From Cocos nucifera (lineage: Eukaryota > Streptophyta > Magnoliopsida > Arecales > Arecaceae): a stretch of 64,000 nucleotides of DNA. The translations under genes and the position numbers were made by a program. The notes under the pieces are model-generated. The model made no database searches. It was not told the origin of the DNA and was given only the letters and a program-made list of their open reading frames with translations. Of the stretch, positions 10,138 to 23,009 are shown in pieces. The stretch lies in NCBI GenBank assembly GCA_006176705.1, contig QRFJ01005041.1, positions 36,416-100,415 of the forward strand, given 5' to 3'. Each line of letters opens with the position of its first letter. Position 1 is the first letter of the stretch.

Positions 10138-10311
10138 TTTAAACTAGAATTAAAGAGTCATACCTTTTGATTAGGTTTGAATGTTTTTCTTGAAATGGTC
10201 TTATCATGGTAAGCTTGGGTTCGAGATTTATAGATTTTAGCGCTCTCATATGCTTCATTACATAATTTTTCTAATTCATTTAATTATAGCCTTCTTTTTG
10301 ACCCCACATTT
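10138..10311 (-). pseudogene. Athila integrase C-terminal fragment
   Basis: The - strand reading contains YESAKIYKSRTQAYHDKTIS and then RKTFKPNQKV, the conserved part C-terminal to the integrase core in Athila/Tat elements, ending near a stop and FNSSLK. It is the continuation of 24185-24518 across element C. Directly downstream it runs into mid-LTR sequence, so the last part of integrase is lost. Confidence 0.8.
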
Positions 10312-11241
10312 TGTTGTGCCTACAGCTACTTGGAGCCATAGTCATAGATCTGACCTCTTGCGCGGAACCTGGGTGTTAATCCAATAGACCAAAGAAAATC
10401 TAAGAAGAGAGAAAGGAGATGGCACCTAGGGTTTTGGCATTAGGACCAAAGTGAAAAGAGAGTTAGAGAGAAAAGCTTAATTGTATTCCACTTTATTATA
10501 AAAGATACAATATCCAAATTTATATACTCTAGGATTTCTACATGAATCGTAATAAATTCTAACTTAAAAACTCTTCTAGACTAACCCAATATATGAAAGA
10601 ATTCACCAAGCCCATATACACCCATATCTCACATACTTCCATCCCCTGGATCTAAATCCGATTCATTAATGAGTTAGCCCCTTCAAAACCTCTTAAGCCG
10701 GATCTTAAGATCCCTAAGATCAACTTAGACCCTAGCCCCAAATAGAACTTCCATGCATCTTTCCCTGCGAAAATCAAGTCGTCTCCACCTAGAATCGAGA
10801 CATCTCGCTTGCATCCAAGATGACTTGTCTCAGAATCGAGTCATCTCCATTGCATGCCATGCTGTACGCCACTCTCAATCTAGATGAACTCTAAGAATGA
10901 GTCACCTCGACCCATCACTTAGACATCTCGGTAGGAACTGAGTCATCTCCTCTTAGGATCGAGATGACTCTAACCGTGTGCCAACCCTTTTCTTAGCTAA
11001 TACTTCTTCTTAGCTCTAATTCTTTGCTCCATCTTATGTCCTCAAATCTTCGAAGTACCTACCAAGCCCCTCAAGGTTCTCACACCTGAACCTTAAGCCC
11101 ATGGAAAGCTACATACCACCTCCACCAGAGGACCACTCTTGTCCTAGTCCTAGATCAACACCCATCTTAGTCCCTTGGAGTCAACACCCTAACTCCATTG
11201 GTGGCATCCCAAGGCTTGGAAGCACCACTCCAAACCTTACA
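10312..11241 (-). repeat. 3' LTR of element C
   Basis: Left edge TGTTGTGCC, right edge TTACA followed by AATTTCCACC (the complement is a polypurine tract). It aligns throughout with 23269-24184. The middle (10765-10975) holds several copies of a short word like GAGTCATCTC / GAGATGACTC. The open frame at 11101-11379 overlaps the LTR edge and is not a gene. Confidence 0.85.
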
Positions 11242-11700
11242 ATTTCCACCTTGGGTGTCCAAGCCTTGGCACACCTAGCAATGTCCTTCTACATGATAAC
11301 GCTATCGCTACATGCCCTGACAGCCCCTTGTGCACACCTTGCCACTGCCATCCTTCCTCAACTGCTGAGCTCTCTTTGAGGCCTTTGGGATAACCGCCTC
11401 TACGATTGAATACCTTAGCTTCCTTGTTTCCACCACTCTTTGAGTTGTAGATATCCTTCTGCTTGGTAGTCGCACCATTTTTCTTAGACTAATCTAGAGA
11501 ACTCGCAGCATTCCTAAACCAGCACTTGCTGCATATAATGCTCCACCTAACATGATTCCCTTGGAGCCATGCCTATTTCCCTACACAATTTGCTCCACCT
11601 AGATTTGTGTGGCCTCGGCACTGGTGTTGGGATATAACTCCTCCCTCTGTACCCCTCCACTTTGAACTTGTGTTGCATCTTCCTCCACCCGTGAAGCCAT
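11242..11700 (-). other. Element C internal region downstream of gag, non-coding
   Basis: The reverse complement matches the last 260 bases of D's internal region (50660-50921), for example GGCGGT(T/C)ATCCCAAAGGCC and CATTGCTAGGTGTGCC. No protein domain is seen; where pol would lie, there is only this short stretch before the polypurine tract. Confidence 0.65.
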
Positions 11701-12633
11701 CTTTGCCTGGTGCTCCATCTAGAACCGAAGTCCTCCTAATGCTACAGAAGCCAACTCTATACTCGAGTCATTCAAGGCCAACCACCCAATGCTGCATTGC
11801 TGGGCCTGCCGCTGCAACTCATACATTACCGCTGTCTTTCCAAACCCTTCACACTCTATGGACCCCTTTGAAGCCATCTTGGATCCACCACACCTCGTAG
11901 GCTCCTCCAAAATCAATAAGAATTTATCTGACTCTTCTCCCTCAATGATTGAACTGATGGAATCTGACTTTCTCCTTCCTTGCACTTCTTCCAAAGCTGA
12001 CACTCCTGCTTAAAATGCCCTGCTTCACCATACTTAAAGCATCTCTTGGACTCCTTGTAGCTCCTCTACTCATTCTTCTTCTTTTCTTTCCTGGGCCTCT
12101 CTAAAACCGCATGACCCTCTTAGAAGACTTTCCTTTTCATCATCTATTTTTGCTACTCATTTGACTTAAGCATTGGCATAATCTCCTCATACACCAGCAT
12201 CTCCTTACCATACATCAACGTCATCACCAACAGATCGAAGCTCCCAGGTAGCGAACACAGTAGTAACAAACTTTTGTGCTTCTTTTCAAGATCCATCCCT
12301 ATATTAAGCAAGCCATGCTCATCCGATCAAACCACTGAATATGTCTCACAATATCCTCACCCTTCTGCATCCGAGGACTGTATAGTTGCTTCTTCAGCAT
12401 CAACTTGTTGCACATGTTCTTTTCCATATATAACTAATGTAACCTCAACTATAAATCCTTGGGTGTCCTCTCCTCCAACACACCATACAAAATCTCATCC
12501 ACCAGACAAGTCCTAATTATGGTACATGCCCTTTTCTCCAAAGATATCCATATCTTGTCTATCATGTCCTCTGACCTATCCTCTAAGGCCGAATCTAGTC
12601 CCAGCTGAACTAGTAGATTCTTCATTCTAACCT
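11701..12633 (-). pseudogene. Element C gag (copia UBN2-type) remnant
   Basis: The - strand reading gives SLEKRACTIIRTCLVDEILY (near 12540-12480), MCNKLMLKKQLYSPRMQKGE (near 12420-12360) and the knuckle CFKYGEAGHFKQEC (about 12043-12000), in which the second cysteine of C-x2-C-x4-H-x4-C has become tyrosine. Stops and shifts break the frame. The order matches copia gag of the UBN2 type. The start of gag lies across Copia-1 at 23010-23120. Confidence 0.75.
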
Positions 12634-12638
12634 TCCAC

Positions 12639-14923
12639 TAAAGGAAAATCCTGATTTCTCGGGTTAGGTTCGTTCAAATCTGATTGGATCAAGAGGCAAA
12701 TTTCAAAAATTTTCTCTTAGATCTAAATCAGATCTGACATTTTTTAGATTTGATTTTATGATCTGATAAATAAAAAAATTAAATTCAATTAAATCTAAAT
12801 TAGTTTTATCTTGATATGGGTAATTCGATTACCCATTGATGATCTTGCTGATTGCCTGAGGTTCTAGATTTAGCCATGCAAGCGCTTGACCTCTATCAGT
12901 ATCGACTCAGACTGGATCTGAAGATTCTCTCCTTCTTTACCACATCTCTAAAAATTAGATCTAGATCTGATTTGAAGGATCTTCAAAACTTCTTTTGAAG
13001 ATCTGCTGTCGTTACTGCAGCAGTGCTGCCTTCTTCCTTTTTCATCAGCCTTTTTTTGCCTAAATCGCACTAATCTGAAGGCCCAACTTTCTTGAGCATG
13101 AAAAGGAGAGAGAGGATCAAAAAGGTGGTATGGAGGAGGGATAGGGGCAGCCTTGGGGTGTGGCTAGGAGAAAGTTCTATCAATGTTGGGCACAGATAGG
13201 TCTTTATATAGATCCTGCTATGCCATGTAGTGCCACATCACCCCGACCAATCACATTACTTCATGCAATTAGATCTAAATCTGAGGTGGGAAGACATCAC
13301 CTAATCCAATTAGATTAGAGACCCATAGATTCATCCTTAGGTGGCACCTAAGATTGGTCAAAGTCTATAGGTGAGGGTTACCTAGTTTGAATCCAAGAAG
13401 CAACCTAGAGTCCCATCCGTATGGGACTTCAGGCATCCCTATCCAAGGGCGCACACCATCCTAGGCATGCGCCCCTTCCTTTCCAAAATCTAGTAAGGAG
13501 ACAAGCCCCTATCTACTCTCCAATAAGTGCATGACATATGGGTAGATGTCCAAGGATCAAAGGTCAACGTTTGACCAAAGTCAAAGGACAAGAATTAGCA
13601 GATGACGGAAAATGATAGGTGTTGTCTCAAATTTATCTCATAAATTAAGACAACCCTTTTCTAATCTGGACAAGTTTCAGTTAGACCAGGTAAAGGTACC
13701 TGAGTGAACACAACTACATTTGGCTTAATCGAGATAATATTTAATGATAGAAAAAAGGAGAATGTTAGGCTCAATCGTGTGCTAGCATTATTTTCTTGAA
13801 CCTAATTGAATCAAATTCAAATCAATTGAACTAGATTAGTTCAATTGATGAAATCTAGATCCAAATCCTTGTTTGTGTGATTCAGTTAGGTTCACTTCTT
13901 TATGGTCATGGGATATGTAGTGATCTCCATCATCAACATCATCGAAACTCCTTTTAATGGATCAGAACTCTTCTAATTCAGACAACTGGAATGATCGATC
14001 ATCTAAATCATTCTAATTGCTCCCAAAATCCACCAGTGACACCTAGCAGTATATGGTGGCAACCCATCAAAACTGAAAATGAACCTCTCGGTGCAGCTAC
14101 TTGTGTGATTAAGTTCTTCTATCTTGAGCCCCGATCAGATTAGGGTTAAGGTGAACTCGTCAAACCCTAATTTCTATCATATGATTTAATCATTCGATTC
14201 AAGTCCGATGTGAAAACCTTAATAGAAACTCTTTCTATTATTTCACTCTCTACCATGGCCATGGGCTTATGGACTTGATTCTCATGATCATCATAGGGCT
14301 GCTCCTCATCCACCGAAGGTAGATAGATTCTATCTTGGTGCAATCCAATTCCTACAATGAACATGCTATAGCCAACATACACCTCAGGATTCCGAATGGC
14401 TAGGAGATCGAGTCATGGTGTAGTCAAACTATAACACCCTCAAGATGAACTACCGATGCACCTCAGGTCAAAGAACCAGACACATCACTGTAGCTTCGAG
14501 TCAGTCATCGACGAGAAGGTAGACTTCCTTATGACTACTCGAGGTGGTCACGCTCAGTGCCCTCATTCTCTAACGAGTACCTATACTCTCGCTCTGATGT
14601 CTCTATACCATAGACTCAAGACTCATCTACTATAAAGAAGCGATTGTACACTAACCTTCCAGATCAATCACCATCCTCATGATGATCCTACGGTCAGGAG
14701 CATTTTATGAGTTAATAATAAAAATTCTTGTCTTAAATTTTCAACTCTTGAAAATAAGAATTATGATTACCATTAACTCAAGAGATGTATCACAGACACT
14801 AAATACACATATGTGATAGAAAATAACCCATTTTATTATTTATAGTCAAAATTATAATTTTGCCCTTAGAAGTATATTACAAGTGTCAGCCAATTTTGGC
14901 TTCTAAGGCACACATATCTAATG
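12639..14923 (-). repeat. 3' LTR of Copia-1
   Basis: Aligns end to end with 20726-23004. The outer edge TG has become TA at 12639-12640. The inner edge is near 14923, followed by ACTCCCACTT, the complement of the polypurine tract AAGTGGGAGT. A TATATAAAG-type TATA box lies on the - strand near 13202-13210. Confidence 0.88.
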
Positions 14924-15320
14924 AACTCCCACTTGATCTAAAGCCAATTAGCTATAAATCTAAGTCTCATCTTCTCAAGGTGGGCTTCAATCTTCAGTTG
15001 GCCCAATGGCTTTGTAAGTAGGTCCACCGTATTATCTATGGAGTCGACTTTCTTGACCTCGACGTTATCCTTCTCGAGGTAATCACGGATGAGGTGGTAT
15101 CGCCGCTCATTGTGCTTGGATTTTTGGTGAGACCTCATCTCCTTAGCAAGGCTATGGCACCATTATTGTCGCAGTATAGAGAAATGACATCTGATGGTAT
15201 CACTTCAATCTTTGTGGCAAACTTTTTATACCAGAATGCCTCCTTCGCAGCTTCTGATGCAGTGATGTATTTTGCTTCCGTGGTAGAATCTACTATCACT
15301 ATCTACTTGAAATATTTCCA
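14924..15320 (-). pseudogene. Copia-1 RNase H
   Basis: The - strand reading includes NTVDLLTKPLGQLKIEAHLE just before the stop at the 3' end of pol, preceded by the region EAKYITASEAAKEA-like (near 15260-15220) that carries the conserved acidic residues of copia RNase H. RNase H would remove the RNA template. Copia-2 lacks about 205 bases of this domain. Frameshifts separate it from RT. Confidence 0.75.
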
Positions 15321-16640
15321 ACTGACAGCTCCATCATTGCATAAAAATAGACTCCCAGATGTTGACTTTCGATCATCTACATCGGACATAAAATCTGAGT
15401 TTGTATACCCCTGGACTTGGAGTTCTCCATTACCAAAGATCAATAACATATCCTTAGTTCTTCTTAAGTACTTAAGGATACATTTCACAGAAGTTTAGTG
15501 CTCTTCTCTTGGATTCGATTGATATCTACTCATGACACGCATGGCATGGGCTATATCAGGTCATGTACATAACATGGCATACATGAGGCTCCCTATTACT
15601 GAAGCATAATGGATCTTGCTCATGCATTCTATTTCTTTAGGTGTGCTAGGGCACAACTTCTTGGAAAAATGAATGCCATATCTGAAGGGTACTAAACCCC
15701 TCTTAGAGTTTTCCATACTAAATCTCTTTAGTACTTCTTCTATGTACATCTTCTATGAAAGTCCTAGCATCCTATTCGGTCTATCTCTATAGACCATAAT
15801 TCCTAGAATAAAGGATGCTTCTCCTAGGTCTTTCATGGAAAATTTTTTAGATAACCATATTTTAACTGTGGTCAATATGGGAATTTCATTTTCAGTAAGG
15901 AGGATGTCATCCACGTACAATACGAGAAAGATAACAGCACTCCCATTGACCCTTTTAAAGACACATGGCTCCTCCTCATTTTTAATGAAACCAAACAATT
16001 TGATCGCATCATTAAAATGAGTATTCCAGCTCTAAGATGCTTGCTTTAGTCCATATATGGACCTTTGCAGCTTGCAAACCTTATGATCATCATCACTGGA
16101 TGTGAAACCTAGTGACTATTCCATATAGATATCTTCCTCAAGATATCCATTTAAAAATGCCATTTTTATGTCCATTTGCCATATTTCATAATCGAAATAG
16201 ACTGCAACAGCAAGCAATGTGGGGATGAATTTAAGCATAGCTATTGGCGAAAAGGTATCTTGATAGTCAATGCCTTCATATTGACTATAATCTTTCGCCA
16301 CTAATCTAGCCTTGAATGTCTCCACATTCCCATCTGCACCAAACTTTCTTTTGTAGATCCATTTACACCCAATAGGTACTATACCTTATGATGGATCTAC
16401 CAAGGTCTAGACTTGGTTTGAGTGCATCGAGTCAATTTCTGACTTCATTACCTCTAACCATTTCTCGAAGTCGATATCTGATATCACCTCATTATAGATT
16501 TTGGGATCATCACCATGAACCCCATTACCTACGAGGAACATTTTGTCGACATCCTCTGAAATAGTACCTAAGTACCTCTCAGAGGGATGGAAAACTCTTT
16601 TTGATCTACGAGGTGGAGGAGGTAGTAAATGGATTGGCTC
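15300..16640 (-). pseudogene. Copia-1 reverse transcriptase
   Basis: Open fragments at 16325-16116, 15998-15753, 15749-15561 and 15488-15303 together cover RT. Visible are VETFKARLVAKDYSQYEGID at the N-terminus, IWQMDIKMAFLNGYLEEDIY (first catalytic Asp in DIKMAFL), VLYVDDILL with an intact YVDD box, and FSMKDLGEASFILGI. Stops between the fragments inactivate it. The next piece, GYTNSDFMSDVDDRKSTSG, starts the connection to RNase H. Confidence 0.85.
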
Positions 16641-17600
16641 AACCTGATTTGCTTCTATTTGGTCCTTAGCTCATTGCTCTTGTGAGACTTTCTCTTCGAG
16701 CTTAATCTGCTTTCCAATGCTACTATCTTGAATAAACTATTTTTCAAGAAAGATACATGTCGACTCACAATCACATTATGATCTTCTGGAATGTAGAAAT
16801 AATATCCTAATGATTCTTTAAGATATCCTATAAATCGAGCTCTAAAGGACCTAAAGTCTAACTTATCCATTTATTGTCTTTTGACATGAGCTGAACAATC
16901 CCAAATTCTGAGATGACTCAGACTTGGTTTCTTACCATGCCATATCTCATACGGTATGGTAGGAACGATTTTAGAGGGAACCCTATTCAGTAAGTATATA
17001 GCAGTTAATAAATAGTATCCCCAAAGAAAATTAGAGAGGTCTATGAAGCTCATCATGGATCGGACCATATCTAATAGAGTCCGATTCCTCCATTCTGAAA
17101 CTTCGTTGAGTTGAGGTATTCCTGGTGGAGTCCATTAATAGACTATGCCATTTTCCTTGAGATAGTCCAGGAATTTCCTACTAAGGTATTCACCTCCTCG
17201 ATCTGATCGAAGAACCTTAATGAATTTTTTAGTTTGTTTTTCTACTTCATGTTTGAATTCTTTGAACTTTTTAAAGGCTTCAGACTTATGTCCCATAAGA
17301 TACACATACCCATACCTAGATAAATCATTGATAAAGGTTATGAAGTAGACTAGGTTGCCTCTAGGCGGCACATCAAATGGGCCACACACATCAGTATGTA
17401 CTAGGGCAAGAAGATCCATGTCCCTTTCCCCATGTCCTACAAAAGGGAGCTTAGTCATTTTGCCATGAAGATAGGATTCACAAATTGGATATGACTTAGA
17501 AGTCAATGGACTCAATAGTCCAATTTTCTCCAATTTGTTAACCCTATCTTCTGCTATATGACCTAATCTTAGGTGCCATAGATACCTATCGTTTGGACTA
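16641..17600 (-). pseudogene. Copia-1 integrase
   Basis: Fragments at 17533-17135, 17068-16871 and 16870-16655. The zinc-binding region ends in CESYLHGKMTKLPF. The core Asp residues are in VHTDVCGP and LRSDRGGEYLS, and the catalytic Glu is still present in the reading NEVSEWRNRTLLDM near 17105-17065. The C-terminal region IWDCSAHVKRQ...FRARFIGY is followed by a stop. The frame is broken by stops, for instance near 17134 and 16870. Confidence 0.85.
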
Positions 17601-18060
17601 TCCCTAGCTCATTTTGATTTTATGGCATTCACATTTTGCTCGAAATCAACATGTAACTGATAAAGATCGTTAATAGGGAAACCACTTGCAATTTTGTTTC
17701 TTTCATAAAGAATGTTACAATGGTCCTTAAGAAAACTAATTACATAGCCTTCTAATGCAAGGCAAGAAATAGAAATCAAATTTCTGCTTGCTGCAGGCAC
17801 GTAATAACAGTCTTTTAATACTAAGTCTAACCCAGATGGTAATCGAAGAGGGTATGTTCCCATGGCCATGGTAGCAACTCTTGCTTTATTTTCGATGTAT
17901 AGGATCATCTCACCATCTCTCAGCCTCCTGCTATCCTCAAGATCCTGCATAGAAGTGCACAAGTGAGCACTAGAACCAGAGTCAAGCACCCAACTAGATG
18001 CAGAAGAAACCACAAGGTTAGACTCAATAACGAGCATAGCTCTAGAAGGACCCACCTCCT
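17601..18060 (-). pseudogene. Copia-1 protease
   Basis: The open stretch 18055-17609 (148 codons) contains WVLDSGSSAHLC, an intact aspartic-protease D-S-G active site, then LPSGLDLVLKDCYYVPAASR and NLISISCLALEGY, the standard copia protease layout. It would cleave the Gag-Pol polyprotein. The domain is still open but sits in a broken element. Confidence 0.82.
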
Positions 18061-18875
18061 TCTTCTTTAGGATGGCCAGGTAAGTAGGGCAGTTCCGCTT
18101 TCAGTGGCCATCATTGTTGCAATGGAAATACTTTTCTTTATCAGCGGCCTTCTTCTTCAGCTCTGTCTTTTTCTTCTTTCCTCCTTCCACCTTCTGCTTT
18201 TTCATAGACTTCTTCTTCTTTCCAAAAGACTTTCTTTTTGAAAGAAGTCCATTCCATTGCAAGTATTGAGCCTTTAGAACCTTTTATAGAAAGCTCAGCA
18301 GTAACCAGCATGTTCATAAGTTTGGCCAAGAAATTTTAAAGTTTATACATATGGTAGTTCATGATGAACTATTCGTATGCATCAGTCAAGGATTGTAGAA
18401 TTATATCATTCTGTAGATCCAAGTCCAACCTCACTCCGAGCTTCTCAAGCTCTTCCAAGTTCTTGATCATCATCAGACAATGATCTTGGACTGACTGTTC
18501 ATCACGCATCTTAGCCTTGAATAGTCGTTTAGTGACTTGATACTTGGCTGCGCAACTCTGTTCACCAAACATCTCCTATAGGTGAGCCAACATTTGGCGA
18601 GCAGTCTTGATATCTTCATATTGGTACTGAAGTTCATCAGATATTAAGCCCAACATGTAGTATCTAGCCTTATTATCCTCATCTATCCACTTAACCAGAG
18701 ACACTGTCTGCTCAACGAATGGACGAGATGGTAAGGTGGGAGGATCCTGATCCAGTACATGAGTTAACTTCTCGAAACCTAAAATGATTTTGATGTTTTG
18801 GAGCCAATCCTTATAATTTTGTCTGGTTAGTCTATGGGTGTCCAGGATTTGTGCTAGTGGATTGGATGCAGACAT
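18061..18875 (-). pseudogene. Copia-1 gag
   Basis: Starts at the ATG whose complement is 18873-18875 (MSASNPLAQILD). Fragments 18893-18576, 18572-18369 and 18329-18141 give YKDWLQNIKIILGFEKLTHV, EQSCAAKYQVTKRLFKAKMR and a lysine/glutamate-rich tail. The knuckle region (near 18140-18090) begins CFHCN-like but reads with changes. Stops separate the parts. Four bases upstream of the ATG is CTCTCTACAG, a good splice-acceptor match. Confidence 0.82.
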
Positions 18876-20725
18876 TTTTCTGTAGAGAGTCAAAATTTTT
18901 AATTAGATACTATAATTAAGACTTAACCAATTTATTTAGAGATTTTATTTTTAAATAAATTAGCTCTCACTATTTTTTTGGATTCCTACACTCCTATAGA
19001 GATGCGAAAATCTCTATGATTACTGATTTCTAGTGGATAGTGCAGTCCCACCAACTGACTCATCACCTCACCTAACAGTTATTGATGATGGGTTAGCCAA
19101 TGAGTAAACTACTCTTGTTCAATGATTCTCTAATCATGATGCACCCAAACTTCATGAATCTCACCGTGTTCGAAATATTGATCCACTCCTTAGTTAAGTC
19201 AAATCCATCATTTGCACAGATTGAATTTCTAATTGAGTCTCTCATCGTATCCAGAATATTGAGCATAATTCATCCTCCAACCCATAGCATCCAATGCTTA
19301 ATAGACATGGTTGCATCTTCTCGGTACAACTGAGCCACTGCAACCAACCGAGAATAATCAATCCCGAAAAGGGCCCACACATCTACAATGGTGGAAGACC
19401 TTGACTTAATCTTTTCTTAGAGAGAATTGATTTAGGTCTTATTAAACTAGACTTGACATAGTCATAACCATTATAACTAACCTAGTGGCATGGGTTAGTT
19501 TGGATTATTGACCATCTCATATTAGAACTGAGTCAACAAACATGGCTAGGTAAGTGAGACCGATGGAAGGGATATGCCATTAACTCAACAAGAATGCATT
19601 TGAGTTAAGTAGCTTTTAGTTAAAAATCAGTCAGTCGTATCTGCCAAACTTATCTTAGATACCAAATTGTTGAGCCAGAACCAATCAAATTAGCCTACAA
19701 TCCAGATTCTAACCACTGAGCCTAATTAGGTCTTAGCTTGATCGATCACTCACATGACTCGATCTTGACCCAGACTTAATCCTATTAGGCTGGTCAATTT
19801 AAGTATTGTTGATCCCGTCTAACCAACTCTTGATTCGATTTGATCAACCGCTTAGACCTAATTGAGCTACCCAAGCTCGAACCCAATTTTATGAACATGT
19901 CTTAGATCTAAAAATTCTCAATTTTAGATCTAATATATTTTATAATCTTAATTCTTAATTAAGCTTAGGGTTCATAAACAAAATATGCAAATAAGTTCCT
20001 AGGGTTTCAGGATCTAGGATTTTGCAAAAAGTAAGTTTTTAATTTTTGGTTAAGGACGAACGTGCCGCACCCCTACATATCATAAGAACATCCCATCGGA
20101 TGGGAGGAGAGGGTCTTTAAATCCTACTTTATTCTTATGATCGGACGGCCAAGGGGAATGCCTTAATCAAAAATACAACTAATCTACAAAACTAATTAGA
20201 TCTAAGCATATATCTCATATAAAAAATTGATCTAATTAAAATATATTTTTTATACATCATATCATGCATGTTTTTCAGATCTAAATTATCTCATAATTAT
20301 CTAAAAAATTAAATTTAAATTTGATCTCATCAAATAAAATTTAATCTAGACCTATTTGTAGAACTATTCTACAACTAGTCTAAACATGCAACTATCATAT
20401 CTCATATGAATAAATTAAATTTAATTTATTATCTATTTCTAGATATGATTATGACATTCATAAAATCAAAAAATAATAAATAAATAGATCTAAATATTAT
20501 ATTTAATTAAATAAAAATTATGATTATACTAGACTACACATAGAATAATTTTATTCCTAGTCTAGTTATGTATCTCATAAATTTTAGATCGAGATTAATT
20601 AATTATAATTTTCTAATTTTCTAATTTCAAATCTAATCATATCTCATGTGATATCTAAAATCATTAATTTATCAAATTAAATTAGATCTAAATAAATTTT
20701 ATGGATACCTGGCTCTAATACTTGT
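18876..20725 (-). other. Copia-1 leader and decayed PBS
   Basis: About 1.85 kb without a gene between PBS and gag. PBS on the - strand is AGTATTAGAGCCAGG (20722-20708), a decayed TGGTATCAGAGCC. Block 19501-19665 matches 44221-44385 of Copia-2 and (reverse complement) 58792-58960 of A2. The donor-like site there reads CTAAGATAAG, with the invariant GT changed to AT. Confidence 0.7.
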
Positions 20726-23004
20726 TGAAGGAAAATCCTGATTTTTTGGGTTAGGTTCGTTCAAATCTGATTGGATCAAGAGGCATATTTCAAAAAAAAA
20801 ATTTTAGATCTAAATCAGACCTAATATTTTTCAAATCTAATTTTATGATCTAATAAATAAAAAAATTAAATTAAATTAAATCTAAATTAGTTTTACCTTG
20901 ATATGAGTAATCCGATTACCCGTTGATGATCTTGCTAATTGCCTGAGGTTCTAGATCTAGCCACGCAAGCACCTAGCCTCTACCGATATCCACTCAGGCT
21001 GGATCTAGAGATCTTCTCTTTCTTTATCACATCTCCAAAAATTAGATCTGGATTTGATTTGGAGGATCTTCGAAACTCCTTTCGAAGATCTACTGTCATC
21101 ACTGTAGCAATGCTGCCTTCTTCCTTTCTCATCAGCCTTTTCTTACCTGAATCGCACTAATCTGAAGGCCCAACCTCCTTGGGCATGGAGAGGAGAGAGA
21201 GGATCAAAAAGGTGGCATGGAGGAGGGAGAGGAGCAGCCTTGGGGCATGGCTAGAAGAAAGTTCTATCAAAGTTGGGTGCAGACAGGTCTTTATATAGAC
21301 CTTGCTGCGCCACGTAGTGCCACATCACCCCAGTCAATCACGTTGCTTCGTGCAATCAGATCTAAATCTGATTGGTGGAATGACATCACCTGACCCAATT
21401 AGATGAGAGACCCACAGATTTATCCTTAGGTGGCACCTAAGACTAGTCAAAGTCTATAGGTGAGGGCTACCTAGTTTGAATCCAAGAAGCAACCTGGAGT
21501 CCCATCCATATAAGACTTCAGACATCCCTATCCATGGGCGCACGCCATCCTAGGCATGTGCTTCTCAAAATCTAGTAAGGGGACAAGTCCCTATCTACTC
21601 TCCAATAAGTGAATGACATATGGACAGATGTTCAAGGATCAAAAGTCAACATTTGACCAAAGTCAAAGGACAAGAATTAGCAGGTGATGGAAAATAGCAG
21701 GTGTTGTCTCAAATTTATCTCATAAATTAAGACAATCCTTTTTTGACCTAGACAAGTTTTAGTTAGACCAAGTAAAGGTACCTGAGTTAGCATAAATACA
21801 TTTGGCTTAATCAAGATAATATTTAATAATAGAAAAAAGAAGAATGTTAGGTTCAATCATGTGCTAGCACGATTTTCTTGAACCTAATTGAATCTAATTT
21901 AAATCAATTGAACTGGGTTAGTTCAATTGATGATATCCAGATCCAAACCCTTATTTGTGTGATTCAGTTAGATTCAGTTCTGTATGATAATGGTATATGT
22001 AGTGATCTCCATCATCAACATCATCGAAACTCCTTTCGATGGATCAGAACTCTTCTGATTCAGACAATTGGAATGATCGATCATCTAAATCATTCTAATT
22101 GCTTCCAAAATCTACTAGTGACACCTAGCAGTATATGGTGGCAACCCATCAAAACTAAAAATAAACCTCTCAGTGTAGCTACTTGTGTGATTAAGTTCTT
22201 CTATCTTGAGCTCCGATCAGATTAGGGTTAAGGTGAACTCATCAAACCCTAATTTCTATCATATGATTTAATCATTCGATTCAAGTCTGATGTGAAAACC
22301 TTAACAAAAACTCTTTCTATTATTTCACTCTTTGCCATGGCCATGGGCTTATGGAATTGATTCTCATGATCATCATAGGGCTGCTCCTCATCCACCGAGG
22401 TAGATAGATTCCATCTTGGTGCAATCCAATTCCTACAATAAACATGCTATAGCTAACATACACCTCAGGATTCCGAATGGCTAGGAGATCGAGTCATGGT
22501 GTAGTCAAACTATAACACCCTCAAGATGAACTATCAATGCACCTCAGGTCAAAGAACCAGATACACCACTATAGCTTCGAGTCAGTCGTCGACGAGAACG
22601 TAGACTTCCTTATGACTACTTGAGGTGGTCACACTCAGTGCCCTCATTCTCTAACGAGTACTTATACTCTCGCTTCGATGTCTCTACATCATAGACTCAA
22701 GACTCATCTACTATAAAGAAGTGATTGTACACTAATCTTCTGGATCAATCACCATCCTCATGATGATCCTACGGACAGAAGTATTTTATGAGTTAATAAT
22801 GAAAATTCTTGTCTTAAATTTTTAACTCTTAAAAATAGGAATTATCATTACCATTAACTCAAGGGATGTATCACAAACACTAAATACACATATGTGATAG
22901 AAAATAACCCATTTTATTATTTATAGTCAAAATTTTAATTTTATCCTTAGAAGTGTGTTACAAGTATCAGCCAATTTTGGCTTCTATGGCACACATATCT
23001 AACA
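20726..23004 (-). repeat. 5' LTR of Copia-1
   Basis: Left edge TGAAGG, right edge CTAACA, followed by TCCAC. A TATATAAAG box lies on the - strand at about 21290-21298. No gene; short open frames in it are by-products. Confidence 0.9.
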
Positions 23005-23009
23005 TCCAC

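Larger units (their letters stand above)
12639..23004 (-). mobile_element. Copia-1: full-length but decayed Ty1/copia element with 2.3-kb LTRs
   Basis: LTRs 12639-14923 and 20726-23004; exact duplication TCCAC at 12634-12638 and 23005-23009. On the - strand the internal region carries leader, gag, zinc knuckle region, protease, integrase, RT and RNase H in copia order. All domains can be read, but at least a dozen stops and shifts break the polyprotein. It is the same family as Copia-2. It sits inside the gag region of element C. Confidence 0.93.

Noticed and set aside
11101..12516. + strand open frames of 74-97 codons
   Set aside because: Opposite strand of element C's LTR and gag; the - strand reading has the real gag motifs.
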